Below, piece by piece: positions 1-5,917 of a stretch of DNA of 8,363 nt. The notes beneath the pieces are model-generated. The model saw only the letters and a program-made list of their open reading frames with translations, had not been told where the DNA came from and did no database searches. Numbering within the stretch: the stretch's first letter is position 1; each line of letters starts with the position of its first letter. Source of the stretch: Desulfurobacteriaceae bacterium. Its GTDB lineage: Bacteria; Aquificota; Aquificia; Desulfurobacteriales; DQVG01. The translations under genes and the position numbers were made by a program. The stretch lies in NCBI GenBank assembly GCA_015661865.1, contig DQVG01000121.1, positions 1 to 8,363 of the forward strand, written 5' to 3'.

Positions 1-528
1 AGCAGCTAACTCTTCGGGAATCCCGGGAGAAGAAGGCTTTCCAAATGTAGCTAGTCCAGAACCTGCTTTTACTAAAAGGGAATCTACATGGCCATGATAA
101 CAACCTTCAAATTTAATAACTTTTTTCCTTCCCGTATAACCTCTAGCTAAACGAATAGCACTCATAGTTGCTTCAGTTCCAGAATTTACCATTCGTATTT
201 TTTCTACTCCAGTAACATTTTCACAAATGAATTTAGCTATTTCTACCTCAAGAGGAGTAGGAGCTCCATAGGAGGTTCCTTTTTTAGCTTGTTCTACTAC
301 AGCTTTAATAACTTTTTTAGGAGCATGACCAAGGATAAGAGGACCCCAAGACATGACATAATCAATATATTTATTTCCATCTACATCAAAAATAAAAGGA
401 CCTTCGCCTTTTTCTATAAATCTAGGAATATCTTCCACTGCTTTAAATGCTCTTACCGGAGAATTTACCCCACCTGGGATATATTTTTTTGCTTCCTCAA
501 ATAAAAGTTTACTTTTCTCTACTTTCAA
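1..528 (-). CDS. hemL: Glutamate-1-semialdehyde 2,1-aminomutase, N-terminal part (3' end outside window)
   Basis: This PLP enzyme converts glutamate-1-semialdehyde to 5-aminolevulinate, the last step of the C5 route to heme and other tetrapyrroles, in the cytoplasm. The first 176 codons are present. Visible family signatures are PGGVNSPVR (residues 18-26), the [11 protein letters not shown] segment (47-57), NSGTEA (115-120, PLP phosphate binding) and YHGHVD (144-149). The catalytic PLP lysine lies further on, beyond the window edge, so it cannot be checked. The start is taken as TTG at 526-528 because a GGGAGG ribosome binding site lies 9 nt upstream, the protein begins at the usual family N-terminus, and no better-placed ATG exists. 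The gene is divergent from rplU, with a long AT-rich spacer between them. The identification is secure; only the start codon is an inference. Confidence 0.96.
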   Translation of the reverse strand, partial: MKVEKSKLLFEEAKKYIPGGVNSPVRAFKAVEDIPRFIEKGEGPFIFDVDGNKYIDYVMSWGPLILGHAPKKVIKAVVEQAKKGTSYGAPTPLEVEIAKFICENVTGVEKIRMVNSGTEATMSAIRLARGYTGRKKVIKFEGCYHGHVDSLLVKAGSGLATFGKPSSPGIPEELAA

Positions 529-537
529 GATAAAGTA

Positions 538-543
538 CCTCCC
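538..543 (-). promoter_or_regulatory. Ribosome binding site that decides the hemL TTG start
   Basis: On the minus strand GGGAGG lies 9 nt before a TTG codon. The reading frame after this TTG gives the normal hemL N-terminus, and no ATG or GTG sits at comparable spacing, so a TTG start is preferred. Confidence 0.75.
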
Positions 544-601
544 AAAAATATTGCTAATAATATTTTAACGTAAAGTTAATAACTCTAAATTGAGGCAATT
601 A

Positions 602-658
602 ATTATAAAATTTAAATTTATCAAAAGTTAATTATAAAGTTTGAAAATTAGATGTTAA
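602..658 (-). promoter_or_regulatory. Two tandem candidate sigma70-type promoters for hemL
   Basis: On the minus strand, TTAACA (653-658) and TATAAT (631-636) are 16 nt apart. A second pair, TTAACT (626-631) and TATAAT (602-607), is 18 nt apart. Both point at hemL. The two -10 boxes lie inside an 11-nt direct repeat, TTAATTATAAA, at 599-609 and 628-638. The TATAAT matches are perfect, but the spacer is so AT-rich that one of the two could be chance. Confidence 0.45.
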
Positions 659-678
659 TTTTTTAATTACTTGTGAAC

Positions 679-706
679 TTGACTAAAAGTAATTTAAGAA
701 TATTTT
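679..706 (+). promoter_or_regulatory. Candidate promoter for the rplU-rpmA-tmk operon
   Basis: TTGACT (679-684) and TATTTT (701-706) are 16 nt apart on the plus strand. The -35 box is good and the -10 box matches four of six consensus positions. Transcription from here would give a leader of about 75 nt containing the two hairpins at 736-783. Other AT-rich -10-like words nearby make the exact choice uncertain. Confidence 0.4.
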
Positions 707-735
707 AATATATCTGCCATCACTTCCTTTTTACA

Positions 736-783
736 TTATCAATTTATGATAAAATCTTTCTCCAAAAATTTATTTTGGAGGAA
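736..783 (+). promoter_or_regulatory. Tandem leader hairpins before rplU; the second encloses the ribosome binding site
   Basis: Hairpin 1 pairs TTATCA (736-741) with TGATAA (747-752) around loop ATTTA. Hairpin 2 pairs CTCCAAAA (760-767) with TTTTGGAG (773-780), also around loop ATTTA. It can be extended by a G-U and two A-U pairs to 757-783. The rplU Shine-Dalgarno GGAGG (777-781) lies wholly in the 3' arm of hairpin 2, six bases before the ATG. Autoregulation of L21 or temperature-dependent access is a reasonable inference but unproven. The stems are AT-rich apart from the SD/anti-SD pairs. Confidence 0.5.
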
Positions 784-787
784 AACT

Positions 788-1090
788 ATGTTTGCGATTA
801 TAAAAACTGGAGGAAAGCAATATAAGGTAAAACCAGGGGATATTTTAAAAGTAGAAAAATTAAACGCGAAAGAAGGAGATTTAGTAGAATTAGAAACATT
901 AATGGTAAGCGATGAAGAAGGAAATATTCAAGTAGGGAACTTGGGAAAAAAAGTTGTAGCTAAAGTATTAAGACATGGAAGAGGAAGAAAAATTATAGTA
1001 TTTAAATACATGCCAAAAAAACATTGGCAAAGAAAAAAAGGTCACCGTCAATGGTTTACAGAAATTCAAATTGAGAAAATAGAAAGTTAA
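788..1090 (+). CDS. rplU: 50S ribosomal protein L21
   Basis: L21 binds 23S rRNA in the large ribosomal subunit. The 100-residue product has the family's start, [14 protein letters not shown], the glycine-rich central strands, and the basic C-terminal segment with [17 protein letters not shown], matching the conserved rRNA-binding motif. Length is normal for bacterial L21 (about 100-105 residues). The start is at 788, where GGAGG lies 6 nt upstream and where the conserved N-terminus begins. A longer in-frame ATG at 746 would put the ribosome binding site inside the coding sequence and is rejected. It is the first gene of rplU-rpmA-tmk, 43 nt before rpmA, and its ribosome binding site lies in a predicted hairpin (757-783). 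Confidence 0.98.
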   Translation: MFAIIKTGGKQYKVKPGDILKVEKLNAKEGDLVELETLMVSDEEGNIQVGNLGKKVVAKVLRHGRGRKIIVFKYMPKKHWQRKKGHRQWFTEIQIEKIES

Positions 1091-1133
1091 TTTTTATTTT
1101 TCTATTTTAAATTTAAAATGGAGGTATATAGCT

Positions 1134-1406
1134 ATGGCACATAAAAAAGGGCAAGGTTCTTCTAGAAATGGAAGAGATTCTATTTCAAAAAGATTAGGTG
1201 TAAAAAGATATGATGGACAAATAGTAAAAGCTGGAAATATATTAGTTCGTCAAAGAGGTACAAGAATTTATCCAGGAAATAATGTTGGAATGGGAAATGA
1301 TTATACCTTATTTGCTTTAACTGATGGAATTGTAAAATTTGAAACAAAAAGAGGAAAAAAAGTAGTAAGCGTATATCCAATTTCTACTCAAACCGGAAAT
1401 GCATAG
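1134..1406 (+). CDS. rpmA: 50S ribosomal protein L27
   Basis: L27 sits near the peptidyl transferase centre, where its N-terminal tail contacts tRNA. The product is 90 residues, with the classical [16 protein letters not shown] start, the core [10 protein letters not shown] and [14 protein letters not shown] (39-52), and the late segment [14 protein letters not shown]. The protein begins directly at MAHKKG without the cleavable extension typical of many Firmicutes, so the mature tail is made directly. GGAGG (1120-1124) lies 9 nt before the ATG. The last 8 nt overlap the start of tmk, so translation of the two is probably coupled. A perfect AT-only palindrome (1104-1119) lies just before the ribosome binding site. 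Confidence 0.98.
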   Translation: MAHKKGQGSSRNGRDSISKRLGVKRYDGQIVKAGNILVRQRGTRIYPGNNVGMGNDYTLFALTDGIVKFETKRGKKVVSVYPISTQTGNA

Positions 1407-2046
1407 AAAATCTTTCATCATTTCTTTTGAAGGAATAGAGGGAAGCGGTAAATCTACTTGTGCTTCCCTCCTTTTTAATTTTCTAAAAAAAAATTTAAAT
1501 AACCTTCCAAAAAAATTTAAAAATGTTTTTCTCTTTCGAGAGCCAGGATCTACGGCTTTAGGAGAAAATTTAAGAAACTTACTTTTAAATTTTCTAACTC
1601 CAAATATACATAAAAAAACTATGGCCTTTTTATTTGAGGCATCCAGATCTTATTTATTTGAAGAAAACAAAGAAATTTTTTTAGAAAATAATATAATAAT
1701 ATTTGATAGGTTTATAGACTCCACAATCGCTTATCAAGGTTATGGATTGGGTTTAGATATAAATTTTTTGGAAAAATTAAACTTATTTGCTACGGACAAG
1801 ATTGAGCCCGATTTAACTTTTTTATTGGATGTGGATATTAAAGTTTCTTTAGAAAGAATAAAATCTAAAAAAAAAGATAATATAGAAAATATGTCTATTG
1901 AATTTTTTAAAAAAGTTAGACATGGTTTTTTAGAAATTGCTAAAAAGAAAAGCAAAAGAATTATTGTTATAGATGGAAATAGAGAGTTAAAAAAGGTTTT
2001 TGAAAATATAAAAAATTTAACTTTACAAAAAATAAAGAAAATTTAA
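1399..2046 (+). CDS. tmk: Thymidylate kinase (dTMP kinase)
   Basis: This enzyme phosphorylates dTMP to dTDP with ATP in dTTP synthesis. In 215 residues, close to the usual 200-215, it shows the P-loop [11 protein letters not shown] (10-20), the dTMP-binding FREPGST (46-52), ASRSYLF (81-87, where the family normally has an Arg-containing helix), the DR dyad in [13 protein letters not shown] (102-114), FLLDVD (141-146) and the LID/C-terminal region [16 protein letters not shown]. The ATG overlaps the end of rpmA by 8 nt and has no strong ribosome binding site, which suggests translational coupling. Very rich in Lys, Phe, Ile and Asn, unlike the prefoldin and DUF505-like genes downstream. It is the last gene of its operon; its stop codon abuts the terminator at 2045-2071. 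The usual neighbour after rpmA in many bacteria is obgE, which is absent here. Confidence 0.94.
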   Translation: MHRKSFIISFEGIEGSGKSTCASLLFNFLKKNLNNLPKKFKNVFLFREPGSTALGENLRNLLLNFLTPNIHKKTMAFLFEASRSYLFEENKEIFLENNIIIFDRFIDSTIAYQGYGLGLDINFLEKLNLFATDKIEPDLTFLLDVDIKVSLERIKSKKKDNIENMSIEFFKKVRHGFLEIAKKKSKRIIVIDGNRELKKVFENIKNLTLQKIKKI

Positions 2047-2071
2047 AGGGGAGGAAAATCCTCCCCTTTTT
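2045..2071. terminator. Bidirectional intrinsic terminator between convergent tmk and the DUF505-like gene
   Basis: AAAGGGGAGGA (2045-2055) pairs perfectly with TCCTCCCCTTT (2059-2069) around AAA. A T-run follows on the plus strand; on the minus strand the tail is TTTAAAT, so it is stronger for tmk but can serve both genes. It fills almost the whole 23-nt gap and overlaps both stop codons. Confidence 0.88.
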
Positions 2072-4004
2072 ATACATCAATTTCTTCCCAAACTCTTTCT
2101 TCAGCTTGCATAAGATCAGCCGCTTTTAAAAGTAAAAGCCCAGATTCAAACAAGGAATTTTGACCTAAAAATTTAGCTTGTTTCATTATAGTAAGCTCTT
2201 TTTCAAACTCTTCATCTGTAAGTCCGGCTAATTTTTTTATTTCTTTCCAGTTTTCCGGCTCAATTCTTACTCGTTGTTCTTTTACATAAAGACTTCCAAC
2301 TTCCTTTATTGCTTTAATTATTCTGATAATAAAAGGATTTACAGGGTTAGCAATTCCTTCTGGAGTTCCAGCAGTAGCTCTTTTAATAAGCTTTCCAGGC
2401 TCGGTTAAGGTAACTACCCCACAAGTTTCAAGATTAACAATTCCTTTAGCATCTAATTTTTCTAAAGCTAAATAAACATCCTCTTTTTCTTTCTCCTTAA
2501 AGTAAGGTTTAATAATATCCTCCTCAATAAAAGCTCCTCTTAAGTAAGGAATACATTTTAATACTCTAAGCTCAAAAGCAGTTAAATGAGGAACTCTATT
2601 TATGTGAGTCGCCATGCGAGCATAGAATCTACCTGAAGCCGTAGGTGCACCTTGACCGGTAGTTATAGCCTCTTCTCCTTTCATAAACCAATTGTAATCT
2701 GGAGCTCTAAATTCTAAACGTGTAACGGTAATAGATTTTACACCCGGAGCTGGAATAGGTCTTTCTTTTATTTGCTTTTGATCTTGTAAAACTTTCTTAC
2801 CCCAATCTGTAAAGTCGTAATATAATTTACCTTTTTCATTTATATCGGTTTTTATAGCTTCTTGAGCTTCTAAAGAATAAAGGGCAGTTGAGATATCATA
2901 ATGTTTATTAAACCAATCTTCCACTTTTTTTGCTTCTTGAAGTTCTCTAAGAACTTGTTGTTTTTTCTCAGGAAGTTCTTTTAATCTTCTACCATATTTT
3001 TCTAAAAGCTTTTGGGCTTCTTTTAATTTTCTTTCAAAAACAAACTTCCAAATTTCCTCTTTTGTCGGAAAAATTTCAGGATTTTCCTTGTGAGTTTCCC
3101 AAATTTTCTCAATAGCTTTTAAAATTTCTATTTCAACTTCATCAAAATCTACGGTCCAAGGATCAGTTTTTACTTGCTTAGTATATATTTTCCAAGCTAG
3201 ATAAAGGTGTTTTCCACCTGGCAAAGGATTTCCATTTTCATCTATATAAGCTTGAGCCACCAATTTTTCAAACATTTCTTGATCAACGGCATCTTTACCT
3301 TCTTCCACAATTTTTGCTAAAGCCTCTAAAATCTCTGCTGAAATATTTATAGGTAAAGCCGGAGCTGATTTTAAAAGACCGGCACGGATTTGCTGTCCAA
3401 GACCAGTTAAAGCATAAACATCTGATTTTGGAGCAGAAAAAGCTATTAACCTTTGAGCTTCAAGCTCAAATAATTCATGTTTACCAACGTCTGCTGTTAA
3501 TTTTAATATGGACTTAAGTCCAGGACCTGGAGGCATTTCTTTTATATAATCTGTTAGTCTTTTATCTACAGTTACTTGAGGTTGAGCTTCATTATAGGCT
3601 TGCCAAATGGTATCTGCTAAAGGTGTAAGCTGACCGTTTTTTACAAAACCTCTTTTTTCTAACTCTTTAGAAGCTTCCTCTGGACATCTCCCTTGACATT
3701 TTCTAGATACGTCTATCATCGAAATTATTTCAGTTCCTACCCAACGAAAACCTTCTTCCCATTCTTTTATATCTATAGCTCCCTGTTTTTCCGCTGCTTC
3801 AATAGTTTCTGCTACAAGCATTCCAGGATAAGTTAGATGATACTTGTCATTTCCTTCTTGTCTTAAGAGACCCATTAAGTAAAGTTGATTTAGATATTCC
3901 AAAATTTCAGGTTCCTTTTCTGCGGCAGAAAAAAATTCATCTCCTTTTAATTTCCCTTCGTAAATTTCTTTTAGAAGTTTAACATGCTCTTTCGTAAGTA
4001 CCAT
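2070..4004 (-). CDS. Large DUF505-like protein with repeated winged-helix-like units, function unknown
   Basis: A soluble 644-residue protein with no signal peptide or membrane segment. It resembles the DUF505 family known from thermophilic bacteria and archaea; this is recognised by eye and not confirmed. A motif of the form LTxxG followed by a hydrophobic helix, as at the wing of winged-helix domains, recurs at LTYPG (57-61), LTPLA (126-130), LTGLG (199-203), FTDWG (398-402), LTEPG (533-537) and LFESG (618-622), each preceded by helical stretches. A charged, probably coiled-coil segment spans about 315-365. The only cysteines are C103, C107 (a CxxxC), C484 and C528. AGGAGG (4015-4020) lies 10 nt before the ATG, a strong site. 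Codon and amino-acid use (rich in Ala, Glu, Leu, Gly) resembles the prefoldin gene rather than tmk, suggesting high expression or a different history. The role may involve nucleic acid or protein binding; no catalytic motif was seen. Confidence 0.8.
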   Translation of the reverse strand: MVLTKEHVKLLKEIYEGKLKGDEFFSAAEKEPEILEYLNQLYLMGLLRQEGNDKYHLTYPGMLVAETIEAAEKQGAIDIKEWEEGFRWVGTEIISMIDVSRKCQGRCPEEASKELEKRGFVKNGQLTPLADTIWQAYNEAQPQVTVDKRLTDYIKEMPPGPGLKSILKLTADVGKHELFELEAQRLIAFSAPKSDVYALTGLGQQIRAGLLKSAPALPINISAEILEALAKIVEEGKDAVDQEMFEKLVAQAYIDENGNPLPGGKHLYLAWKIYTKQVKTDPWTVDFDEVEIEILKAIEKIWETHKENPEIFPTKEEIWKFVFERKLKEAQKLLEKYGRRLKELPEKKQQVLRELQEAKKVEDWFNKHYDISTALYSLEAQEAIKTDINEKGKLYYDFTDWGKKVLQDQKQIKERPIPAPGVKSITVTRLEFRAPDYNWFMKGEEAITTGQGAPTASGRFYARMATHINRVPHLTAFELRVLKCIPYLRGAFIEEDIIKPYFKEKEKEDVYLALEKLDAKGIVNLETCGVVTLTEPGKLIKRATAGTPEGIANPVNPFIIRIIKAIKEVGSLYVKEQRVRIEPENWKEIKKLAGLTDEEFEKELTIMKQAKFLGQNSLFESGLLLLKAADLMQAEERVWEEIDV

Positions 4005-4094
4005 AACTAAAGTTCCTCCTAATATTGTTAGATTAAAGCTTTCAATTTTGAAATGTACTTCATAAAACTAAAGTAATTTATGTGTTTATTAGGT

Positions 4095-4123
4095 ATTAGA
4101 AAATAGTCTGAAAAAAAATACAA
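4095..4123 (-). promoter_or_regulatory. Candidate promoter for the DUF505-like gene
   Basis: On the minus strand TTGTAT (4118-4123) and TCTAAT (4095-4100) are 17 nt apart, leaving a leader of roughly 85 nt. The -10 box matches five of six consensus positions and the -35 box three. The region is AT-rich, so this is tentative. Confidence 0.35.
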
Positions 4124-4165
4124 AAATTTTTAATAGGAATTTTAACACGTATTAAAAAAATTTTT
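4122..4165 (-). terminator. AT-only inverted repeat after the small coiled-coil gene, possible weak terminator
   Basis: AAAAATTTTTAATA (4122-4135) pairs with TATTAAAAAAATTTTT (4150-4165), with two unpaired A residues, around a 14-nt loop. On the minus strand it directly follows the stop codon at 4164-4166 and is followed by a T-rich run. The lack of G-C pairs makes it weak, especially in a thermophile, so read-through into the DUF505-like gene is plausible. Confidence 0.3.
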
Positions 4166-4412
4166 AAGATTTTTTAAGTTCTTCTAACTTACTTTCCAAA
4201 TATTTTAAGGCTTCTTGACAAGAGATAGGAATGAATATATTGGAGGATCTAATAAATACTTGTCTGTCGTTATCTTTACAAAATTGTTTTAATAATCTAA
4301 TTTCTTCTTCATATAAGTTTTTCAAAATTTCCTTATTTACTTCCTCTTTCCTTTTTTCTTTAGCTTTGAAAATTTCTTTTATTTCTTCTATCCATTTTTC
4401 TACTAAGCTCAT
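4164..4412 (-). CDS. Small coiled-coil protein resembling a shortened prefoldin beta subunit
   Basis: An 82-residue, highly charged protein: a long helix (about 2-48, rich in Lys and Glu), two short strands in QVFIRSSNIFIPI (51-63), then a second helix (about 65-80). The strand-plus-helix part matches, by eye, the pattern of archaeal prefoldin beta, where a V-Y-K-S-S-G-N-I-L-I hairpin is followed by an amphipathic helix. The known beta subunits are about 115-120 residues, so the second helix here is shortened. It lies downstream of a prefoldin alpha-like gene on the same strand, which supports the idea of a partner. The start is the second in-frame ATG (4410-4412), because AGGGGG lies 8 nt upstream; the first ATG (4428-4430) has only the pyrimidine-rich terminator tail before it. 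Alternatives are an unrelated coiled-coil protein. Confidence 0.65.
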   Translation of the reverse strand: MSLVEKWIEEIKEIFKAKEKRKEEVNKEILKNLYEEEIRLLKQFCKDNDRQVFIRSSNIFIPISCQEALKYLESKLEELKKS

Positions 4413-4420
4413 ATAATTAA

Positions 4421-4426
4421 CCCCCT
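4421..4426 (-). promoter_or_regulatory. Ribosome binding site choosing the start of the small coiled-coil gene
   Basis: AGGGGG on the minus strand lies 8 nt before the ATG at 4410-4412. It overlaps codons 2-3 of the longer alternative reading frame, which has no such site. It is complementary to the C-rich arm of the terminator just upstream, so the two could compete for pairing. Confidence 0.6.
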
Positions 4427-4442
4427 GCATGTAAAAAATAAA

Positions 4443-4466
4443 AGGAGGGGGGGAAGCCCCCCTCTC
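4443..4466 (-). terminator. Intrinsic terminator after the prefoldin alpha-like gene
   Basis: On the minus strand AGAGGGGGG pairs with CCCCCCTCC around a short CTTC loop (one G-U pair), followed by TTTTATTTTTT. The hairpin is short but nearly all G-C and has a clear T-tract. It lies between two genes on the same strand, so the downstream small gene depends on read-through or on an unseen promoter. Confidence 0.85.
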
Positions 4467-4476
4467 TTATTTACTT

Positions 4477-4920
4477 TTATTTATTTTCTTCTTTTTCTAA
4501 GTTCTGAGCTTGGCTAAGTAAGTTTTCTAAAGCTATATAAGTTTCTGCTATTGTTCTTTCTATAAGCATAGCTGCTGCTTCAAGGGCTGAAATTCTTTTA
4601 TCAATGTGTTTTAAAGCTTCATCGTAAGATAGTTCTACCGATAAGTTAGGTCCTATTGTTACAACTACAGTATCTGGATTTTCAATTTTAGCTCTAATAG
4701 CTGCATCTATTCCTACTGGAACTAAAATAGTCTTTCCTTCTCCTAATTCTTTAATTTTAGCTAAAGTAGCTTTTAATAATCTTAAGTTTGCAATTTGTTG
4801 ACGGATAAGCTCTAATTCGGCTCTAGCAGCTTCTATGCTTGCAACTAATGCTCTTAATTGAGCTTGTAATTGTTCTAAAGTTACATTTTCATTTTTTTGT
4901 TCAACTTTTTTTTCTTCCAT
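4477..4920 (-). CDS. Prefoldin alpha subunit-like chaperone
   Basis: A 147-residue protein with the alpha-prefoldin layout: N-terminal coiled coil (about 13-58), four short strands in KTILVPVGID...KIENPDTVVVTIGPNLSVEL (63-97), and a C-terminal coiled coil (about 98-142). The ILVPVG and VVVTIG strands and the following SYDEALKHID helix are characteristic. Prefoldin (GimC) in archaea and eukaryotes is an alpha2-beta4 hexamer that holds unfolded proteins and hands them to a chaperonin; it is uncommon in bacteria. The sequence contains 20 Ala in 147 residues, against 7 in 215 for tmk, and has no Cys, Trp or Phe. AGGAGG (4928-4933) lies 7 nt before the ATG, so strong translation is likely. A strong terminator follows the stop codon. 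Another coiled-coil protein of similar shape cannot be excluded without a profile search. Confidence 0.82.
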   Translation of the reverse strand: MEEKKVEQKNENVTLEQLQAQLRALVASIEAARAELELIRQQIANLRLLKATLAKIKELGEGKTILVPVGIDAAIRAKIENPDTVVVTIGPNLSVELSYDEALKHIDKRISALEAAAMLIERTIAETYIALENLLSQAQNLEKEENK

Positions 4921-4961
4921 CTTAACACCTCCTGTTAATTAAATTTAATTTCCATATTATA

Positions 4962-4989
4962 AATATAGATCTTTTTACATTACTTTCAA
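4962..4989 (-). promoter_or_regulatory. Candidate promoter for the prefoldin alpha-like gene
   Basis: The 234-nt spacer between this gene and dapB holds TTGAAA (4984-4989) and TATATT (4962-4967), 16 nt apart on the minus strand. An overlapping perfect TATAAT (4956-4961) is an alternative -10 box but lacks a well-spaced -35. The dapB terminator upstream implies that a separate promoter is needed here. Confidence 0.4.
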
Positions 4990-5126
4990 TACCATTTATA
5001 AAAAAGTTTATAGTGTTTTTGTATAAAATCTTAAAAAAATATTTTAAGGTTAAAATTTACAAAAAAAGATATAATATGAAAATGGATAAGATGCTGGGAA
5101 ACTTAAGATGGGAAAAAGGAAAACCT

Positions 5127-5152
5127 AAAAAAACCCACCTTTTAAGGTGGGC
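5127..5152 (-). terminator. Intrinsic terminator of the dapB operon
   Basis: On the minus strand CCCACCTT pairs with AAGGTGGG, followed by seven T residues, starting a few bases after the dapB stop codon. It ends the operon that includes the amidohydrolase, PIN/TRAM gene, kdsD and dapB. Confidence 0.9.
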
Positions 5153-5154
5153 CA

Positions 5155-5916
5155 TTAAATGCCTAAGACATCAAACATATTAAATAAACCTTTATCCTTT
5201 TCTTTTATAAATTTAGCCGCAAATAAGGCTCCTTTTGCAAAAGGTTTTCGGGAATTTGCTTTATGAGTAAGTTCTAATCTTTCATCTTCTCCAAAAAAAT
5301 AAATCGTGTGTTCACCAGCTACATTTCCTCCTCTTAAAGCCATTACTCCTACTTCGTTTTCTTTTCTTTCTCCAATAAGACCATCTCTACAGGAAATTCT
5401 TTTTAAGGAGTTATCATATATACTATTAATAATTTCATAAAGCTTCATAGCTGTACCTGAGGGAGCATCTTTTTTAAATCTATGGTGGATTTCTAAAATT
5501 TCTATATCAAAGCCTTTGTTTTTTAATAAATTAGCAGCAATTTCAACTAATTTAAAAAGTAAATTAACTCCCAAAGACATATTTGGAGAGTAACAAATAG
5601 CTGTTTTTTGAGAAATTTTTTTTATTTTTTCTATTATTTCTTTAGATAAAGAAGTTGTTCCAATTACAGCTTTTTTAGAAGGATTTTTCTCTAAATACTT
5701 TAACACTTTTTCTGTTCCCTCAGGTAAAGAAAAATCTATAATTACATCAAAGTCCTCTTGGATATCTTCTAAAGATGTATAGACCTTTGTGTCTTCAAAA
5801 GAAGTTTCCTTTTTATCAACTCCAGCAACAACTTTTAAGTCTTTAAAATTTTTTGAAAGCTCGTAAATTGTCTTTCCCATTCTTCCCAAAATTCCAAATA
5901 TAACAACCCTTACCAT
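5155..5916 (-). CDS. dapB: 4-hydroxy-tetrahydrodipicolinate reductase
   Basis: DapB reduces 4-hydroxy-tetrahydrodipicolinate with NAD(P)H in the diaminopimelate/lysine pathway, which supplies peptidoglycan cross-links. The 253-residue product shows the Rossmann dinucleotide loop GILGRMG (8-14), DFS (61-63), GTT (86-88), SPNMSLGVN (110-118) and the catalytic/substrate block EIHHRFKKDAPSGTA (142-156), where H144/H145 and K149 correspond to the known His-His and Lys, followed by RGGNVAGEHTIYFFGEDE (195-212). Length is slightly short of the E. coli enzyme (273) because the N-terminal region has few insertions. The start follows the kdsD stop by 1 nt, with GGGGG about 9 nt upstream. It is the last gene of its operon. 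Sequence and length leave little doubt. Confidence 0.97.
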   Translation of the reverse strand: MVRVVIFGILGRMGKTIYELSKNFKDLKVVAGVDKKETSFEDTKVYTSLEDIQEDFDVIIDFSLPEGTEKVLKYLEKNPSKKAVIGTTSLSKEIIEKIKKISQKTAICYSPNMSLGVNLLFKLVEIAANLLKNKGFDIEILEIHHRFKKDAPSGTAMKLYEIINSIYDNSLKRISCRDGLIGERKENEVGVMALRGGNVAGEHTIYFFGEDERLELTHKANSRKPFAKGALFAAKFIKEKDKGLFNMFDVLGI

Positions 5917-5917
5917 G

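Noticed and set aside
746..790. Longer in-frame start for rplU
   Set aside because: It would add 14 residues not found in L21 and place the GGAGG site inside the coding sequence; 788 has good spacing and the conserved N-terminus.
1104..1119. Perfect 16-bp AT-only palindrome before the rpmA ribosome binding site
   Set aside because: Composition makes such palindromes likely by chance in this spacer, and there is no second copy or known operator match.
1180..1380. Minus-strand reading frame opposite rpmA
   Set aside because: It lies wholly inside a clear ribosomal protein gene and has low-complexity Leu/Phe-rich content typical of an antisense shadow.
4413..4430. Six extra N-terminal residues for the small coiled-coil protein
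   Set aside because: The upstream ATG follows the terminator T-tail with no Shine-Dalgarno, while the AGGGGG site fits the second ATG.
5076..5183. 35-codon plus-strand reading frame between the prefoldin gene and dapB
   Set aside because: It has no ribosome binding site, runs through the dapB terminator into the dapB 3' end in antisense, and resembles nothing known.
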